Positions 1 to 8,449 of a stretch of DNA of 64,000 bases are shown here, one piece after another. The translations under genes and the position numbers were made by a program. The stretch covers positions 620,001 to 684,000 of the forward strand of contig NZ_JQLI01000001.1 of NCBI RefSeq assembly GCF_000744095.1, written 5' to 3'. The stretch is from Cupriavidus necator A5-1. Its GTDB lineage: Bacteria > Pseudomonadota > Gammaproteobacteria > Burkholderiales > Burkholderiaceae. Position 1 is the stretch's first letter. Every line of letters starts with the position of its first letter. The notes beneath the pieces were generated by a model that was given only the letters and a program-made list of their open reading frames with translations, did no database searches and had not been told where the DNA came from.

Positions 1-43
1 CCATGGGTGCTTCCCGCATGGCGCATTGGACTATGCCAATCCG

Positions 44-604
44 TCATGCGGAAATTGGTATCGCGGAATCTCCTGCGAGCAGTAGCTGTGGCAACTGCGT
101 GAAAGACCAACCGCGAGGCGTTCGATCGAATACCCATACCATGTCATACCGGTCATCCGGCCAATGCGCAGGTACCGCGGGAGCATCGGGAAGACATCCC
201 ACGAGAGACGGCAGAACCTTATGCTCCCAGGCAATCAGAACGACGCCCGGCTGTGCCAGTACCTCTGTCATCAGAGCCTCACGATCGTCCTTCAAATGGC
301 TGTCGACGTAATGGACCGGCGAGGTTTCCTTCAGCAGGGCAACCAATGGCGCAACGGTCTGCATGGATCTCTTGCTCTTGCTGCCTGGTCCGCTCCCCGT
401 CGCGAACACTGCAGCAGGCTTCCGTTGCGCCGAAGACGCCCCATCCTTCGGGCAAAAGAACCGGGCCAACGCACCCGCGCGCTGCCACCCGCGGACGGTC
501 AGGCTCTCCGGGTCCACCGCGCCATTGGCTTCGATCCCGGGACCAGCATCATCACCAACCGGCTTTTCCGCGTGCCTGATAATCATGATCCGGTCGGGTG
601 TCAT
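44..604 (-). CDS. Histidine phosphatase family protein (SixA/PGM-like)
   Basis: 186-residue cytosolic protein. The phosphohistidine motif is at residues 7-12 (IIRHAEK), the RHxx signature of the branch 1 histidine phosphatase superfamily. A second conserved histidine is probably the one in AWEHKVLP, about residue 127. There is no signal peptide or membrane segment. Start chosen at ATG 604 because GGGAGTGAGG lies just upstream. Members remove phosphate from phosphoproteins or small phosphoesters; the substrate cannot be told from sequence. It stands alone, and the next gene on the strand is more than 200 bases away. Confidence 0.85.
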   Translation of the reverse strand: MTPDRIMIIRHAEKPVGDDAGPGIEANGAVDPESLTVRGWQRAGALARFFCPKDGASSAQRKPAAVFATGSGPGSKSKRSMQTVAPLVALLKETSPVHYVDSHLKDDREALMTEVLAQPGVVLIAWEHKVLPSLVGCLPDAPAVPAHWPDDRYDMVWVFDRTPRGWSFTQLPQLLLAGDSAIPISA

Positions 605-831
605 GCCTCACTCCCATGGCGGTCGGACGCGTTACGATGACCGCCGCAATTTTCTTTCATCGGCCGAACTTCCTTGAGATCTTCCGCTATGCTGCGCGTG
701 GCCTCTAATCCCAGTTGGATGATGATCTCCATGCTGATCCCCTACGCCTCTGTGATAGGTCAGGGGTGAAGGCGAAGGTATCGGACAGTGTCCTACAGAC
801 AGATTGCGCCAGGCAGCCGATGAGCGGCGCC

Positions 832-1053
832 TTAGCCAGGGATATCGCGCGGGTCGTTGCCCAAAGAATTGCGCGCGCGGATCTGTCCGTCACGGCCGTG
901 GATGAACAACTCGACCTTCTTCTGCTTGGCTCTTTTGGTGCCGGCCGCGATGGCCTCTGCTTGCGTGTCGAATGTCTCCCGGCCGTGTCCGCCCTCGGCT
1001 TCAACGGTCCAGCGGTCATTGGCCGGTACCACGTGGATGTTATAGGCTGGCAC
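832..1053 (-). CDS. DUF2188 domain protein
   Basis: 73-residue protein covering one DUF2188 domain (NDRWTVEAEGG near the N-terminus, then a helix rich in Ala and Lys, then LFIHGRDGQIRARNS near the C-terminus). The family has small stand-alone proteins of unknown function. GTG start at 1053 preceded by AAGAGA at good spacing. Cytosolic by composition. No functional partner is visible nearby. Confidence 0.75.
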   Translation of the reverse strand: MPAYNIHVVPANDRWTVEAEGGHGRETFDTQAEAIAAGTKRAKQKKVELFIHGRDGQIRARNSLGNDPRDIPG

Positions 1054-1519
1054 GGCAGTCTCTTTGAAGTTGGTAAAGTCTCTGCGCCCGGGGGGCTATC
1101 GGTATCAGTCGCGGTCCGGAAAAAAAACCGGGTCCATGGCGTGCGCCAGTGGCGCCGACAAGGAGCGGCGACCGGCGTTCGGCTGGCTCGCTGGAGGTCC
1201 CGCGTGGCGCCGAAACTACCTACTGGTAGCCAAGTGATCCTCGGCCCGCAGCAGCTTTTCGCGGCGATCCCGCTCTTGCATTTGACTAGCAATGCAAGCT
1301 ATTGGGCATTTCACCAACTCGCGGTAAAACAGATATGCGAATGTGAAAATTACTCGCGCTTCGTATAGCGTGCGACTAGCTAAGCGGCCAGCCCAACTGC
1401 AAGCGTCGCCCTCCGGGGTGCACTTCAGCTTACGGGCTACGGCGGTGTACGGAGACAGCCGCGCTGGACTGCAAGTTAGCCGGCAAGCCTCTCGGCACTC
1501 TTGTTGCCTGGGTTTACTG
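1054..1519. other. Gap without a recognisable gene
   Basis: Short frames on both strands here have no family resemblance and no convincing ribosome-binding site. Nothing supportable was found. Confidence 0.4.
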
Positions 1520-2050
1520 CTATGACTTTCCCTGGGATATCTCAGACGCCATTGTCTTGGCCAGCTCGAGATGATGCTCGAGCGTGGACAAGGTCTTCTT
1601 GGCGAATTCTTTGATGTCGCCATCCTTTGCCTCGGCGGAGGCCTTGCGGAAAAGCGCCACCGCGTCGGTGTGCGCTTTCACGCCCACTTCATTCGCGTAC
1701 TGCTTGTCGAAGCTGGCGCCGTTGAGCGCGCCCAGTCCCTCCAGCGTCTTCTGGTCCGACCCGCTGGGTGTCGTCGGAAGCTGCACGCCCTTGGTCGAGG
1801 CGACGCGCTTCAGCTCAGCCGCGGCGGCGCGATGGTCCTGCAGCATCTGGCTGGCAAAAGCCTTGACGGCAGAACTGCCGGCCTTGGCCTGCGCCATGTT
1901 GCTCGCCTCGATTTCCATCTGTCCTGCCTCCGCGGCCTTGTTCATGAATTCGACATCGCTGGCGGCTGGCGCGGCAAGGGCGCCATGCGTGGCGATCAAG
2001 AGCATTACGGCCAACGCGCCGGCGGCATGTTTGAACGACGGAGGTTTCAT
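1520..2050 (-). CDS. DUF4142 exported protein
   Basis: 176-residue secreted protein. Start at ATG 2050 (GGGAGA seven bases upstream) gives the signal peptide MKPPSFKHAAGALAVMLLI ending at ALAAPAA; a longer upstream reading has no such signal. The rest is a predicted four-helix DUF4142 domain, in which DVEFMNKAAEAGQMEIEAS is the usual first helix and LASQMLQDHR-type histidines follow. The family is periplasmic, ferritin-like in helix pattern, and often stress-induced in Burkholderiales; its activity is unknown. No operon partner. Confidence 0.88.
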   Translation of the reverse strand: MKPPSFKHAAGALAVMLLIATHGALAAPAASDVEFMNKAAEAGQMEIEASNMAQAKAGSSAVKAFASQMLQDHRAAAAELKRVASTKGVQLPTTPSGSDQKTLEGLGALNGASFDKQYANEVGVKAHTDAVALFRKASAEAKDGDIKEFAKKTLSTLEHHLELAKTMASEISQGKS

Positions 2051-2147
2051 GGTTGTCTCCCGTTCGAAGCGATAGTGGGACGCTGTGCGGCGTTGCAACT
2101 TTCATGCCGCTGCAGTGGCGGTTCACCATGGCCCTTAGCGGCCATAC

Positions 2148-2383
2148 ATGTTGGAGACACTGCCCCTACATGAAATTGGCGGGCAAGTCGCGGGGGCGGT
2201 CCTCACCTTGCACGCGCCGAGCCGGATCGGGGAGCGCCTGAGCGCCTTGCAGAACTATGACGCGGGAGACTCCGAGGCCATGCAGGGTGACTCGCCGGAG
2301 ATCGAGCGCCTCAAGCAGCGTGCTGCGCGAATGGCCGTGGTGGATGCGCCGCTACTCATCACGGCGAGACCGGCACGGGCAAG
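2148..2383 (+). pseudogene. TyrR/PhhR-type sigma-54-like regulator fragment
   Basis: This frame reads the end of the PAS linker and the start of the AAA+ domain of a TyrR-family aromatic amino acid regulator (ETLPLHEIGGQVAGAVLTLH, then RLKQRAARMAVVDAPLLIT). The Walker A sequence GETGTGK is present at 2363-2383 but one G is missing just before it, so the frame breaks inside the P-loop. The N-terminal ACT region and everything after the P-loop are absent. The sequence passes directly into a group II intron remnant. Confidence 0.7.
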
Positions 2384-2640
2384 CGCCACCGGGGCGATCC
2401 GATCGATAGCATCATCGCGTCGATCAACCCGCTCCTGCGTGGTTGGTTCGGCTATTTCCGTCATATCCCACCGATACACCTTCTCGTCTGTCGACGGCTT
2501 TGTGCGTCGCCGTCGGCGAGCGATCTCCTCAGGCCCCATGCGTCGCCGGCTCCGCCTAGGCTCAGTTGCCGATCCCATGCAACGGTATCCATGGCCACTT
2601 GGGCGCCATGCGAAACTCTCACTCCCGCCCGCTTCGAAGG
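2384..2640 (+). pseudogene. Group II intron reverse transcriptase/maturase tail
   Basis: In the frame of GETGTGK the sequence continues as PIDSIIASINPLLRGWFGYF, the conserved maturase (domain X) end of group II intron reverse transcriptases (usually INPxLRGWxxYFR). After a one-base shift the next frame reads TFSSVDGFVRRRRRAI, matching the usual DGFVRRRLRAIL tail. Only this end of the protein survives and it needs two frames to read, so it is dead. Intron RNA domains were not identified. Confidence 0.65.
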
Positions 2641-2699
2641 CCGTCTCTAACAACCTGACCCGGCGCACCGATTCAATGCCCATAGAATCCACTGCTCGT

Positions 2700-3326
2700 G
2701 GAGCGGTTTAGCTCAAAGACCTTTTTTGCGCAGCGAAGACGGGGCGTGCACTGCGCGCCCTTGCCGACCATTGCGCGGTCTCCGCTGCGCAAAAAAACCT
2801 CTGCCTTACCGACCGGAATCAGGCAGGGGTCTCGTCGTCTTGCTGCGCTGCAAAAGCGTATGGGAGAGTCTCATGCATGGGTGCCACCCCGCACACGGCG
2901 TTCGGCTTTCTCGGTGGCAGCGCCAAGGAAGATTGGGCAGCTCTGATGCGTCTCTTTGCTGGCGTAACCGGTGTCGTTAATGCACTGCGGTCGTCTGGGG
3001 GCCTGCGGCTCCGGCGTGCACCTTGAGGAAATCGGCCTGCAGCTGTGACGAAACCTTCACTCGCAGTGACATTATGTGTCACAATCGCTTCGCTCCTCAG
3101 GTTCTGCCAGACACCTCAATACATTGCCGCTGCTGGCAACTCCCCCGCGCCTCGCGATCTCGTCCTTCCGAGCCCCTTTGCAGCCGTGCAGTCTGACGTA
3201 ACATGAAAGTACTGGCCGGCAAGCCTGCAACACGACGGCCCCCCGCATCCAACAGGCCCTACGCGCCGTAACCAACTCGAGAGCGATCGCATTGCGATTG
3301 CTGTCGCCGATTGGAGCGAGCCTGTC
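2700..3326. other. Gap before the permease gene; one short inverted repeat
   Basis: No gene is supported here. At 3066-3082 there is GTGACA-N5-TGTCAC, a short perfect inverted repeat that resembles CRP/FNR-type half-site spacing. It lies about 245 bases before the permease start, so a regulatory role is only a guess. Confidence 0.3.
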
Positions 3327-4766
3327 ATGAATGCGAAAGCTCAAGGCTGTCTGCAAGCCGGTTCACTGGGCTTCGGTGAGTCCGTCATCATGGGCGTCGC
3401 GGGCACTGCGCCCGCCTACAGTATCGAGATCGCTACGTCCACGGTCATTGCGACATCCGGAATCTTCTCGCCGGCAAGCATCTTGGTGTGCGGGCTGATC
3501 ATGTTCGGCATTGCGTTTGCGTTCATTAACCTCAATAAAGCCATCGCAAACGCGGGAACTTCCTATGCGTGGGTGAGCACTATTTTCGGCAGAACGTTGG
3601 GCTTCTTCGCGGGATGGGCGCTTCTCGTCCTTTGCTGCATCTTCATGGTTTCGGCGATGATCCCCGCTGCAAACGCTACCCTGCTCATCTTCAAGCCAGA
3701 ACTGATGAACAATGTGCACTACGTGACAATCATTGCAGCGCTCTGGCTTACGGCGGTCAGTGCAATCGTAGTAAAGGGCATCAAGCTTACCAGCTATGCG
3801 CAGGTGGTCATGACGACCATCGAAGGGCTTATCCTTCTTACGATCCTCATAGCCGGTTTCATTGTATTCCCGCATGCACCTGAGCGTGTGTTCTCGTGGA
3901 ATTGGTTCTCCCCTTTCAATTTTTCGCCAAGATTTTTTGCCAACGGGGCGCTGGTAGCGATATTTTTTTATTACGGATGGGATGTAACGATGAACCTAAG
4001 CGAAGAAACGAAGGATCCAAATCGCATCCCGGGGAGGGGCGCGTTCTGGGCGATGATCTTCCTTATTTTCTTCTTCACGATTTTTATCGTGATCACGCTC
4101 CTTGGCCTTTCCGGCGCAGAGATCAAGCACTACAACACCAATATAATTTTTGCGATCGCGGAGAAGCTTTTCGGTGCAACGTGGGGGTATGTTGCAATCA
4201 TTGCGGTGCTGCTCAGCACGGTTGGAACCGTTGAAACTCAGATGCTCCAGTTTACGCGCACGCTCTTCGCCAAGGCGCGCGACGGAGCTATTCATCCGCG
4301 ATACTCGAAGCTTCACCATAAATGGCGGACGCCGCACGTTGCGATCCTCTTTATCTGGATCACCGGCCTTGTTTTACTCTTTTTTTCATCTTATCTCCCG
4401 ACGATCAACGTTATCTTGCAAGACTCGATCACGGCGATTGGCTTCCAAATCTGTTTCTACCTTGGGCTCACTGCGCTGGCCTGCGGATGGTACTACCGGG
4501 ATATGCTCCGAAGCACGGTATGGAGCGCGATCACCCATGTAATCTGGCCGACGTTGAGCGGGCTCTTTCTCTTCTTTATTGCGATTTACAGCATCCCAAC
4601 GTTTGACATGATCACTAACATTGTCGGTATCGGCGGAATTGTCATCGGTGTGGTGCCGCTCATCATTAATCGCAAAAATATTTGGAGTGCTAAAGAGCCG
4701 CTAACAGATCCGCTCAGCAGAACTGGAGCAGATGACCATGCAAGCAAGGAGGATTTAATCGAATAA
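3327..4766 (+). CDS. APC-superfamily amino acid/polyamine permease
   Basis: 479-residue integral membrane protein with about 12 hydrophobic segments. The first carries the APC-fold unwound helix motif (ESVIMGVAGTAPAYS, residues 19-33). Later landmarks are the GTSYAWVSTIFGRTLGFFAGW loop region near 75-95 and SEETKDPNRIPGRGAFWA near residue 225, the usual intracellular loop. The start has GGAG about 11 bases upstream. Likely a secondary amino acid transporter; substrate unknown. The coding sequence is visibly AT-richer than neighbours (for example attttttta near 3961), which suggests acquisition by transfer. No enzyme gene accompanies it. Confidence 0.9.
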   Translation: MNAKAQGCLQAGSLGFGESVIMGVAGTAPAYSIEIATSTVIATSGIFSPASILVCGLIMFGIAFAFINLNKAIANAGTSYAWVSTIFGRTLGFFAGWALLVLCCIFMVSAMIPAANATLLIFKPELMNNVHYVTIIAALWLTAVSAIVVKGIKLTSYAQVVMTTIEGLILLTILIAGFIVFPHAPERVFSWNWFSPFNFSPRFFANGALVAIFFYYGWDVTMNLSEETKDPNRIPGRGAFWAMIFLIFFFTIFIVITLLGLSGAEIKHYNTNIIFAIAEKLFGATWGYVAIIAVLLSTVGTVETQMLQFTRTLFAKARDGAIHPRYSKLHHKWRTPHVAILFIWITGLVLLFFSSYLPTINVILQDSITAIGFQICFYLGLTALACGWYYRDMLRSTVWSAITHVIWPTLSGLFLFFIAIYSIPTFDMITNIVGIGGIVIGVVPLIINRKNIWSAKEPLTDPLSRTGADDHASKEDLIE

Positions 4767-5289
4767 AATAGATTAGGCGCTCAGATTGAATGGCCTTGGG
4801 GAAATTGCTATGACTAATTCCGGGTGACTCATGCAGTTGCGTTGAGGCGCGACGTGCTGTGGACGATGGCTGTGGCGTAGTCTCCGCTTTGGTGCATGGA
4901 TGTTCGGCCTCCCTCGCGGAGACTCAGATGCATCGCACTCGCGGATGCGAAAGTTATCACTGTGTGTTCCTTCATTACTAATACGGCGACCGACAACCCG
5001 GCCCACGCCGAGCACGCAAACATCGCAGCTTGTGTCGCGATCCTGCGGCGGCCGGCTTAGTTCGTTGCCAGCAGCCCAATATGAAGTGCTCACATCACCA
5101 TGGCCGGCCATGCGCGTTCTCCTAATGGCTCTCCCGTCAAGTCTCAGCGAAAACCATGCCTAGACAGCCAAAGGTCTCCGCAGATCTCATTTAAATTTAG
5201 GCAAAAGAGGGAGGGCCATGTCCTGACCTCGCGATCATGGCGGCGCTGGCTCCGCCAGGCGTCGGCGCCCGAGCGGATCAGGCCTCAGG
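4767..5289. other. Gap without a recognisable gene
   Basis: A 64-residue minus-strand frame (4829-5023) exists but has no recognisable family and no ribosome-binding site. Nothing else was supported up to the palindrome at 5290. Confidence 0.3.
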
Positions 5290-5335
5290 CCAAGATACGC
5301 CCTTATGCTCTGCAGAGCATAAGCGCCTATCTTGG
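5290..5335. repeat. 46-bp near-perfect palindrome upstream of metallothionein
   Basis: A dyad centred between 5312 and 5313. The inner 22 bp (5302-5323, half-site CTTATGCTCTG) are perfect, then CCAAGATA at 5290-5297 pairs with TATCTTGG at 5328-5335. 21 of 23 base pairs are complementary. It lies 90 bases before the metallothionein start. It could be an operator for a dimeric metal sensor or a cruciform; the length is greater than most MerR or ArsR sites. Confidence 0.7.
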
Positions 5336-5425
5336 TCGCAGGCCGAATTTAGCCGTTTCGTTCAAGCTGCCCGATATCGGTGGTCGCACACTGGCGTCTC
5401 GTTTCTAACAGAAAGGAGCATGGCC

Positions 5426-5605
5426 ATGAATACCACTACCCAATCCACATGCAAGTGCACTGCTTGCCCCGGCGCCGGCTGCGTCTGCGGTTGCCAGAAA
5501 ACTGCCGAGCATAATGCATGCACCTGCGGGCCGCAGTGCCAGTGCGGAACTGGATGCGCCTGCGGGCCGCAATGCCAGGCTGGAAGCGCCCCTGCAAAGA
5601 GCTGA
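5426..5605 (+). CDS. Bacterial metallothionein
   Basis: 59-residue cysteine-rich protein with 13 cysteines and a single histidine (H29), mostly in CxC and CxxxC spacing, including the repeated unit CTCGPQCQCG / CACGPQCQ. Start set at the second ATG (5426): AAGGAG lies seven bases upstream, while the ATG at 5420 is too close to it. Such proteins bind Zn, Cd or Cu(I) in thiolate clusters in the cytosol. The repeated 13-residue unit implies an internal duplication. Regulation by metal is inferred from the large palindrome upstream. No efflux gene is adjacent. Confidence 0.85.
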   Translation: MNTTTQSTCKCTACPGAGCVCGCQKTAEHNACTCGPQCQCGTGCACGPQCQAGSAPAKS

Positions 5606-5712
5606 TTCACGAACCGACGCCGCGGGACCGGACCATGGAGTGTGGCCGGCCCTGCTGCATTTTCATCATTCCCGATTTTGCGAAGAAATTCCAATATCAA
5701 GGAGCAACCGCC

Positions 5713-6235
5713 ATGCTGCGAAAACTTGCTCTCATACTCTCATTCATTGGACTCGCGTCCTTGGTTGCCTGCATGCCGCCGCCATCGGGCTGAACCTCTC
5801 GCTAGACCGGCACCGCTGACCGATGCGATCGCCATCAACAAGATGCATGCGTGGGAGATCCAGGTGCGCTCGCCTTCAGGCGAAGCGGTATCGGGCGCCC
5901 ACATCAGCATTGATGGCGGCATGCCCTAACACGGCCACGGCTTCCCGACCCAACCCACGGTCACGCGTGAACTCGGCGACGGCCGTTACCTGCTCGAAGG
6001 CATGAAATTCAGCATGCCGGGCTTGTGGGAAATCAAGCTCAAGATCGACGCCGCGTCCGGGACGGACGAGGTCACGTTCAATACGATCGTCGCTTCCCGC
6101 GCTGCGCTGCCGGGTTGTGGGTGCGGTGGTACAGCGCTAAACCGGTGCTGCCATGAAATCTGGAGCGCTTTGGGTGGCCTGCCTGCTGGGCGGCGAGCTG
6201 CTCGCTGCCCATGCCGTCGCCGGCCCGTTCGGTGA
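5713..6235 (+). pseudogene. FixH/YtkA-like periplasmic lipoprotein, disrupted
   Basis: A good start (AAGGAG before ATG 5713) gives MLRKLALILSFIGLASLVAC, a lipoprotein signal, but a shift near 5790 ends that frame. The next frame carries a FixH-like beta-sandwich: HAWEIQVRSPSGEAVSGAHI and then MPxHGHGFPTQP, where CAA has become TAA at 5927-5929. Reading resumes with LLEGMKFSMPGLWEIKLKI and ends in VTFNTIVA. So there is one frameshift and one nonsense codon. Homologues are often beside cytochrome genes and may bind copper through the HGHG segment. Confidence 0.7.
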
Positions 6236-6287
6236 AAAGGCCGTCGACGGCTGGAACGTGATGCCGGGGAACACGCGGGTGTTTTAG
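6153..6287 (+). pseudogene. Signal-peptide-bearing N-terminal fragment
   Basis: 44-codon frame MKSGALWVACLLGGELLAAH... that looks like an exported protein start and ends at TAG 6285-6287 soon after PFGEKAVDGWNVMPG. It overlaps the tail of the FixH-like remnant. The family was not recognised. Given the neighbouring decay this is more likely the stub of a longer exported protein than an intact gene. Confidence 0.35.
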
Positions 6288-6536
6288 GTCCACAGGTTGA
6301 AGTCGGACGCCTGAGCTCGGGTATTCCTTCGAACTGTCGGCCAGGCACTGGGGATGATCGGCCTGTCGCTGAAGCAGCGCGCGGAAATCGCCAAACAGCC
6401 TCCAAGAAATCCCGGCGCGGTTCAGCTAGTATGGGTGAGTACCCTTGCTGAAGACAAGTGCTATGCCAAACACTGTGCGCGCACGGCGTTCAAGCCAGCG
6501 CTTGTTCCTGGGTCACCTTTGTGAGGAGAGATAGCC

Positions 6537-7649
6537 ATGAAAGGATCATCCATCAAGGTGGGGGTCATCACAGACCAGACCGGTCCGCTCTCGTTCATGG
6601 GTATCGCCAATGCCAACGTCGCGAGGATGGTGATCGATGACATCAATGCAAAGGGTGGCTTGCTCAGGCGACAGGTCGAGTTATTCCTCGAAGACAGTGA
6701 AACCACAGATAGCGTGGCGGAGGCCAAAGCGACCAAGCTGGTGCAGCAGGATCAAGTTGATGTAATCTTCGGCGGCATTTATAGTTCCACGAGGCAGGCC
6801 ATCAAAGGTCCGGCCGTAGTGCATGGCAAGAAGCTCTACATTTACCCAGAGCAATACGAAGGGCAGGAATGTGACCCGCTCATCTTCTGTACCGGCCCGG
6901 TGCCTGCACAACAGGTCGAACCTCTCATTCCGTGGCTGATGCAGGAAACGGGGGCGAAAAAATTCTATTTGCCGTCGGGCGACTATATCTGGCCGCATAC
7001 GATGAACAGGAAGGTCCGTCAGGTGGTCACGGCTAATGGTGGCGAGATAGTCGGAGAGGAATACTTTCCCCTCGATCACGCCGACTATGGCGGGACCATT
7101 GACAAGATCATGTCCAGTGGCGCGCAGGTGGTATTCAATACGATCGTTCCGCCCGGGCTCACGCCATTCCTCGCTCAGCTTCATGACTCCGGCTTCACGA
7201 AGCGAGGCGGACGCATCGTCTGCACGTACTTCGACGAGAACTTCCTGAACCTGGTGCCAGCCGCACATGTGGAAGGCCTGTACAGTTGCCTCGACTACTA
7301 CCGCAACGTCAGCGATTCGTTCAGCAAGAACCTGGTCGAGCATTACGACACGCTCTATCCGGGCAGTGCCAAGTTCACGGCTGGCAGTGCGTGTTCCGGG
7401 ATGTACCGAGGTCTGAGGCTCTGGGAGGCTGCCGTGAAAGAGGCCGGCTCGCTAAAGCAAGACGATGTCATCAAGGCACTGGACCACGCGAGGATTGCCG
7501 AGGGACCGGGTGGTCCGGCCGAGATGGTGCCGGGCCAGCATCACGTCCGGATGAACATGTACCTTGCCCAGGCGCATGACGGTAATTTCAGGATCGTCCA
7601 GAGCCTCGGGGTCATCGATCCGAAAGAGTGCGTGCAGGGTGCTGGATAA
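6537..7649 (+). CDS. Amide/urea-type periplasmic-binding-fold protein lacking a signal peptide
   Basis: 370 residues with the type I periplasmic-binding fold of the UrtA/AmiC/branched-chain amino acid family. Landmarks are KVGVITDQTGPLSFMG (6-21), FGGIYSSTRQAIKGP (77-91), YIYPEQYEGQECDP (100-113) and LPSGDYIWPHTMN (146-158), matching the ligand loops of AmiC and UrtA. Start at ATG 6537 (GGAGAG upstream) leaves no signal peptide and no upstream frame supplies one. It is therefore either a cytosolic sensor like Pseudomonas AmiC or a binding protein that lost export. No ABC permease or AmiR-type partner is adjacent. Confidence 0.85.
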   Translation: MKGSSIKVGVITDQTGPLSFMGIANANVARMVIDDINAKGGLLRRQVELFLEDSETTDSVAEAKATKLVQQDQVDVIFGGIYSSTRQAIKGPAVVHGKKLYIYPEQYEGQECDPLIFCTGPVPAQQVEPLIPWLMQETGAKKFYLPSGDYIWPHTMNRKVRQVVTANGGEIVGEEYFPLDHADYGGTIDKIMSSGAQVVFNTIVPPGLTPFLAQLHDSGFTKRGGRIVCTYFDENFLNLVPAAHVEGLYSCLDYYRNVSDSFSKNLVEHYDTLYPGSAKFTAGSACSGMYRGLRLWEAAVKEAGSLKQDDVIKALDHARIAEGPGGPAEMVPGQHHVRMNMYLAQAHDGNFRIVQSLGVIDPKECVQGAG

Positions 7650-7791
7650 GCCAATCCAGGGGATCGGGCCGCACGGAGGCACGCACAGCCGTCAGATCGC
7701 CTGAACATAACGCCCGATCACAGAAAAATGGATGCTCGGATGTACGTTGGAGGGGAAGGGATCTTAGCGGCCTGCCGGATCCGTACGCACC

Positions 7792-8037
7792 TCAGCCGGC
7801 AGTCGAGCACGCGCTGGCAACCGGCGCAAAGTCGAAATGGGCGGCGGCGTATACAGCGTTGCACGCCCATACTTCTTCCCCATCCTTGTAGAAGGCAACC
7901 CATTTGCCGTCGCTGACGCAGTGGGCGCCAGGGAAGACTTCGTCATGGCCGTTCGGACCGTCCAGTGGAAAGGGCGCGTGGGGCGTGGCCCAGTAGTGGC
8001 CGCTCGGTAGGGGCGCGAATCGGTTTTGGGGGCATGC
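7792..8037 (-). pseudogene. Remnant of an unrecognised small protein
   Basis: An open frame with no start codon reads protein-like sequence: GHYWATPHAPFPLDGPNG, then KWVAFYKDGEEVWACNAVYA, ending at TGA 7792-7794. Composition and aromatic spacing look like a real protein, but a stop at 8038-8040 sits directly upstream and no Met, GTG or TTG start is available. I read it as a truncated gene of unknown function. Confidence 0.4.
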
Positions 8038-8449
8038 TCATTAGCCCCGCAATGCGGCGTCACACAACGCGCGCTCCGCCCCGCCGCGACGAAACGGAGG
8101 CCGTGCCAATCCTGTAACGGCGTGGCACCGTCTTGTGACATCCTCGTGTAGTCTCGCTACCAAATCACCTCCTGCTATCCGGTGCGATTTCCATGGCACG
8201 ATGCCTTCAATTTGCGGCCCGTGCCTTCTGCGTCGGCGCCATCATTGTGATCGTCGCCGTCTTGAGTTCGGACAATGCCTGATCAGTCCGGCAGTTCTCG
8301 CGGCTTGCGTGACGCTGGCGGGCTGTCCAATTTTGGAAGCAAGCGCTGATGATTTTTGGCTTGCTTTGTCGTCGCTTGGCTGCAAAACAAGTCCCCTGGC
8401 AGTTATTGTCCCCACTCCCGAATGGGGTGCCGTGGCATGTCGACAAGGC

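Noticed and set aside
2255..2692. 145-residue minus-strand open frame
   Set aside because: Antisense to the TyrR-like/group II intron remnants.
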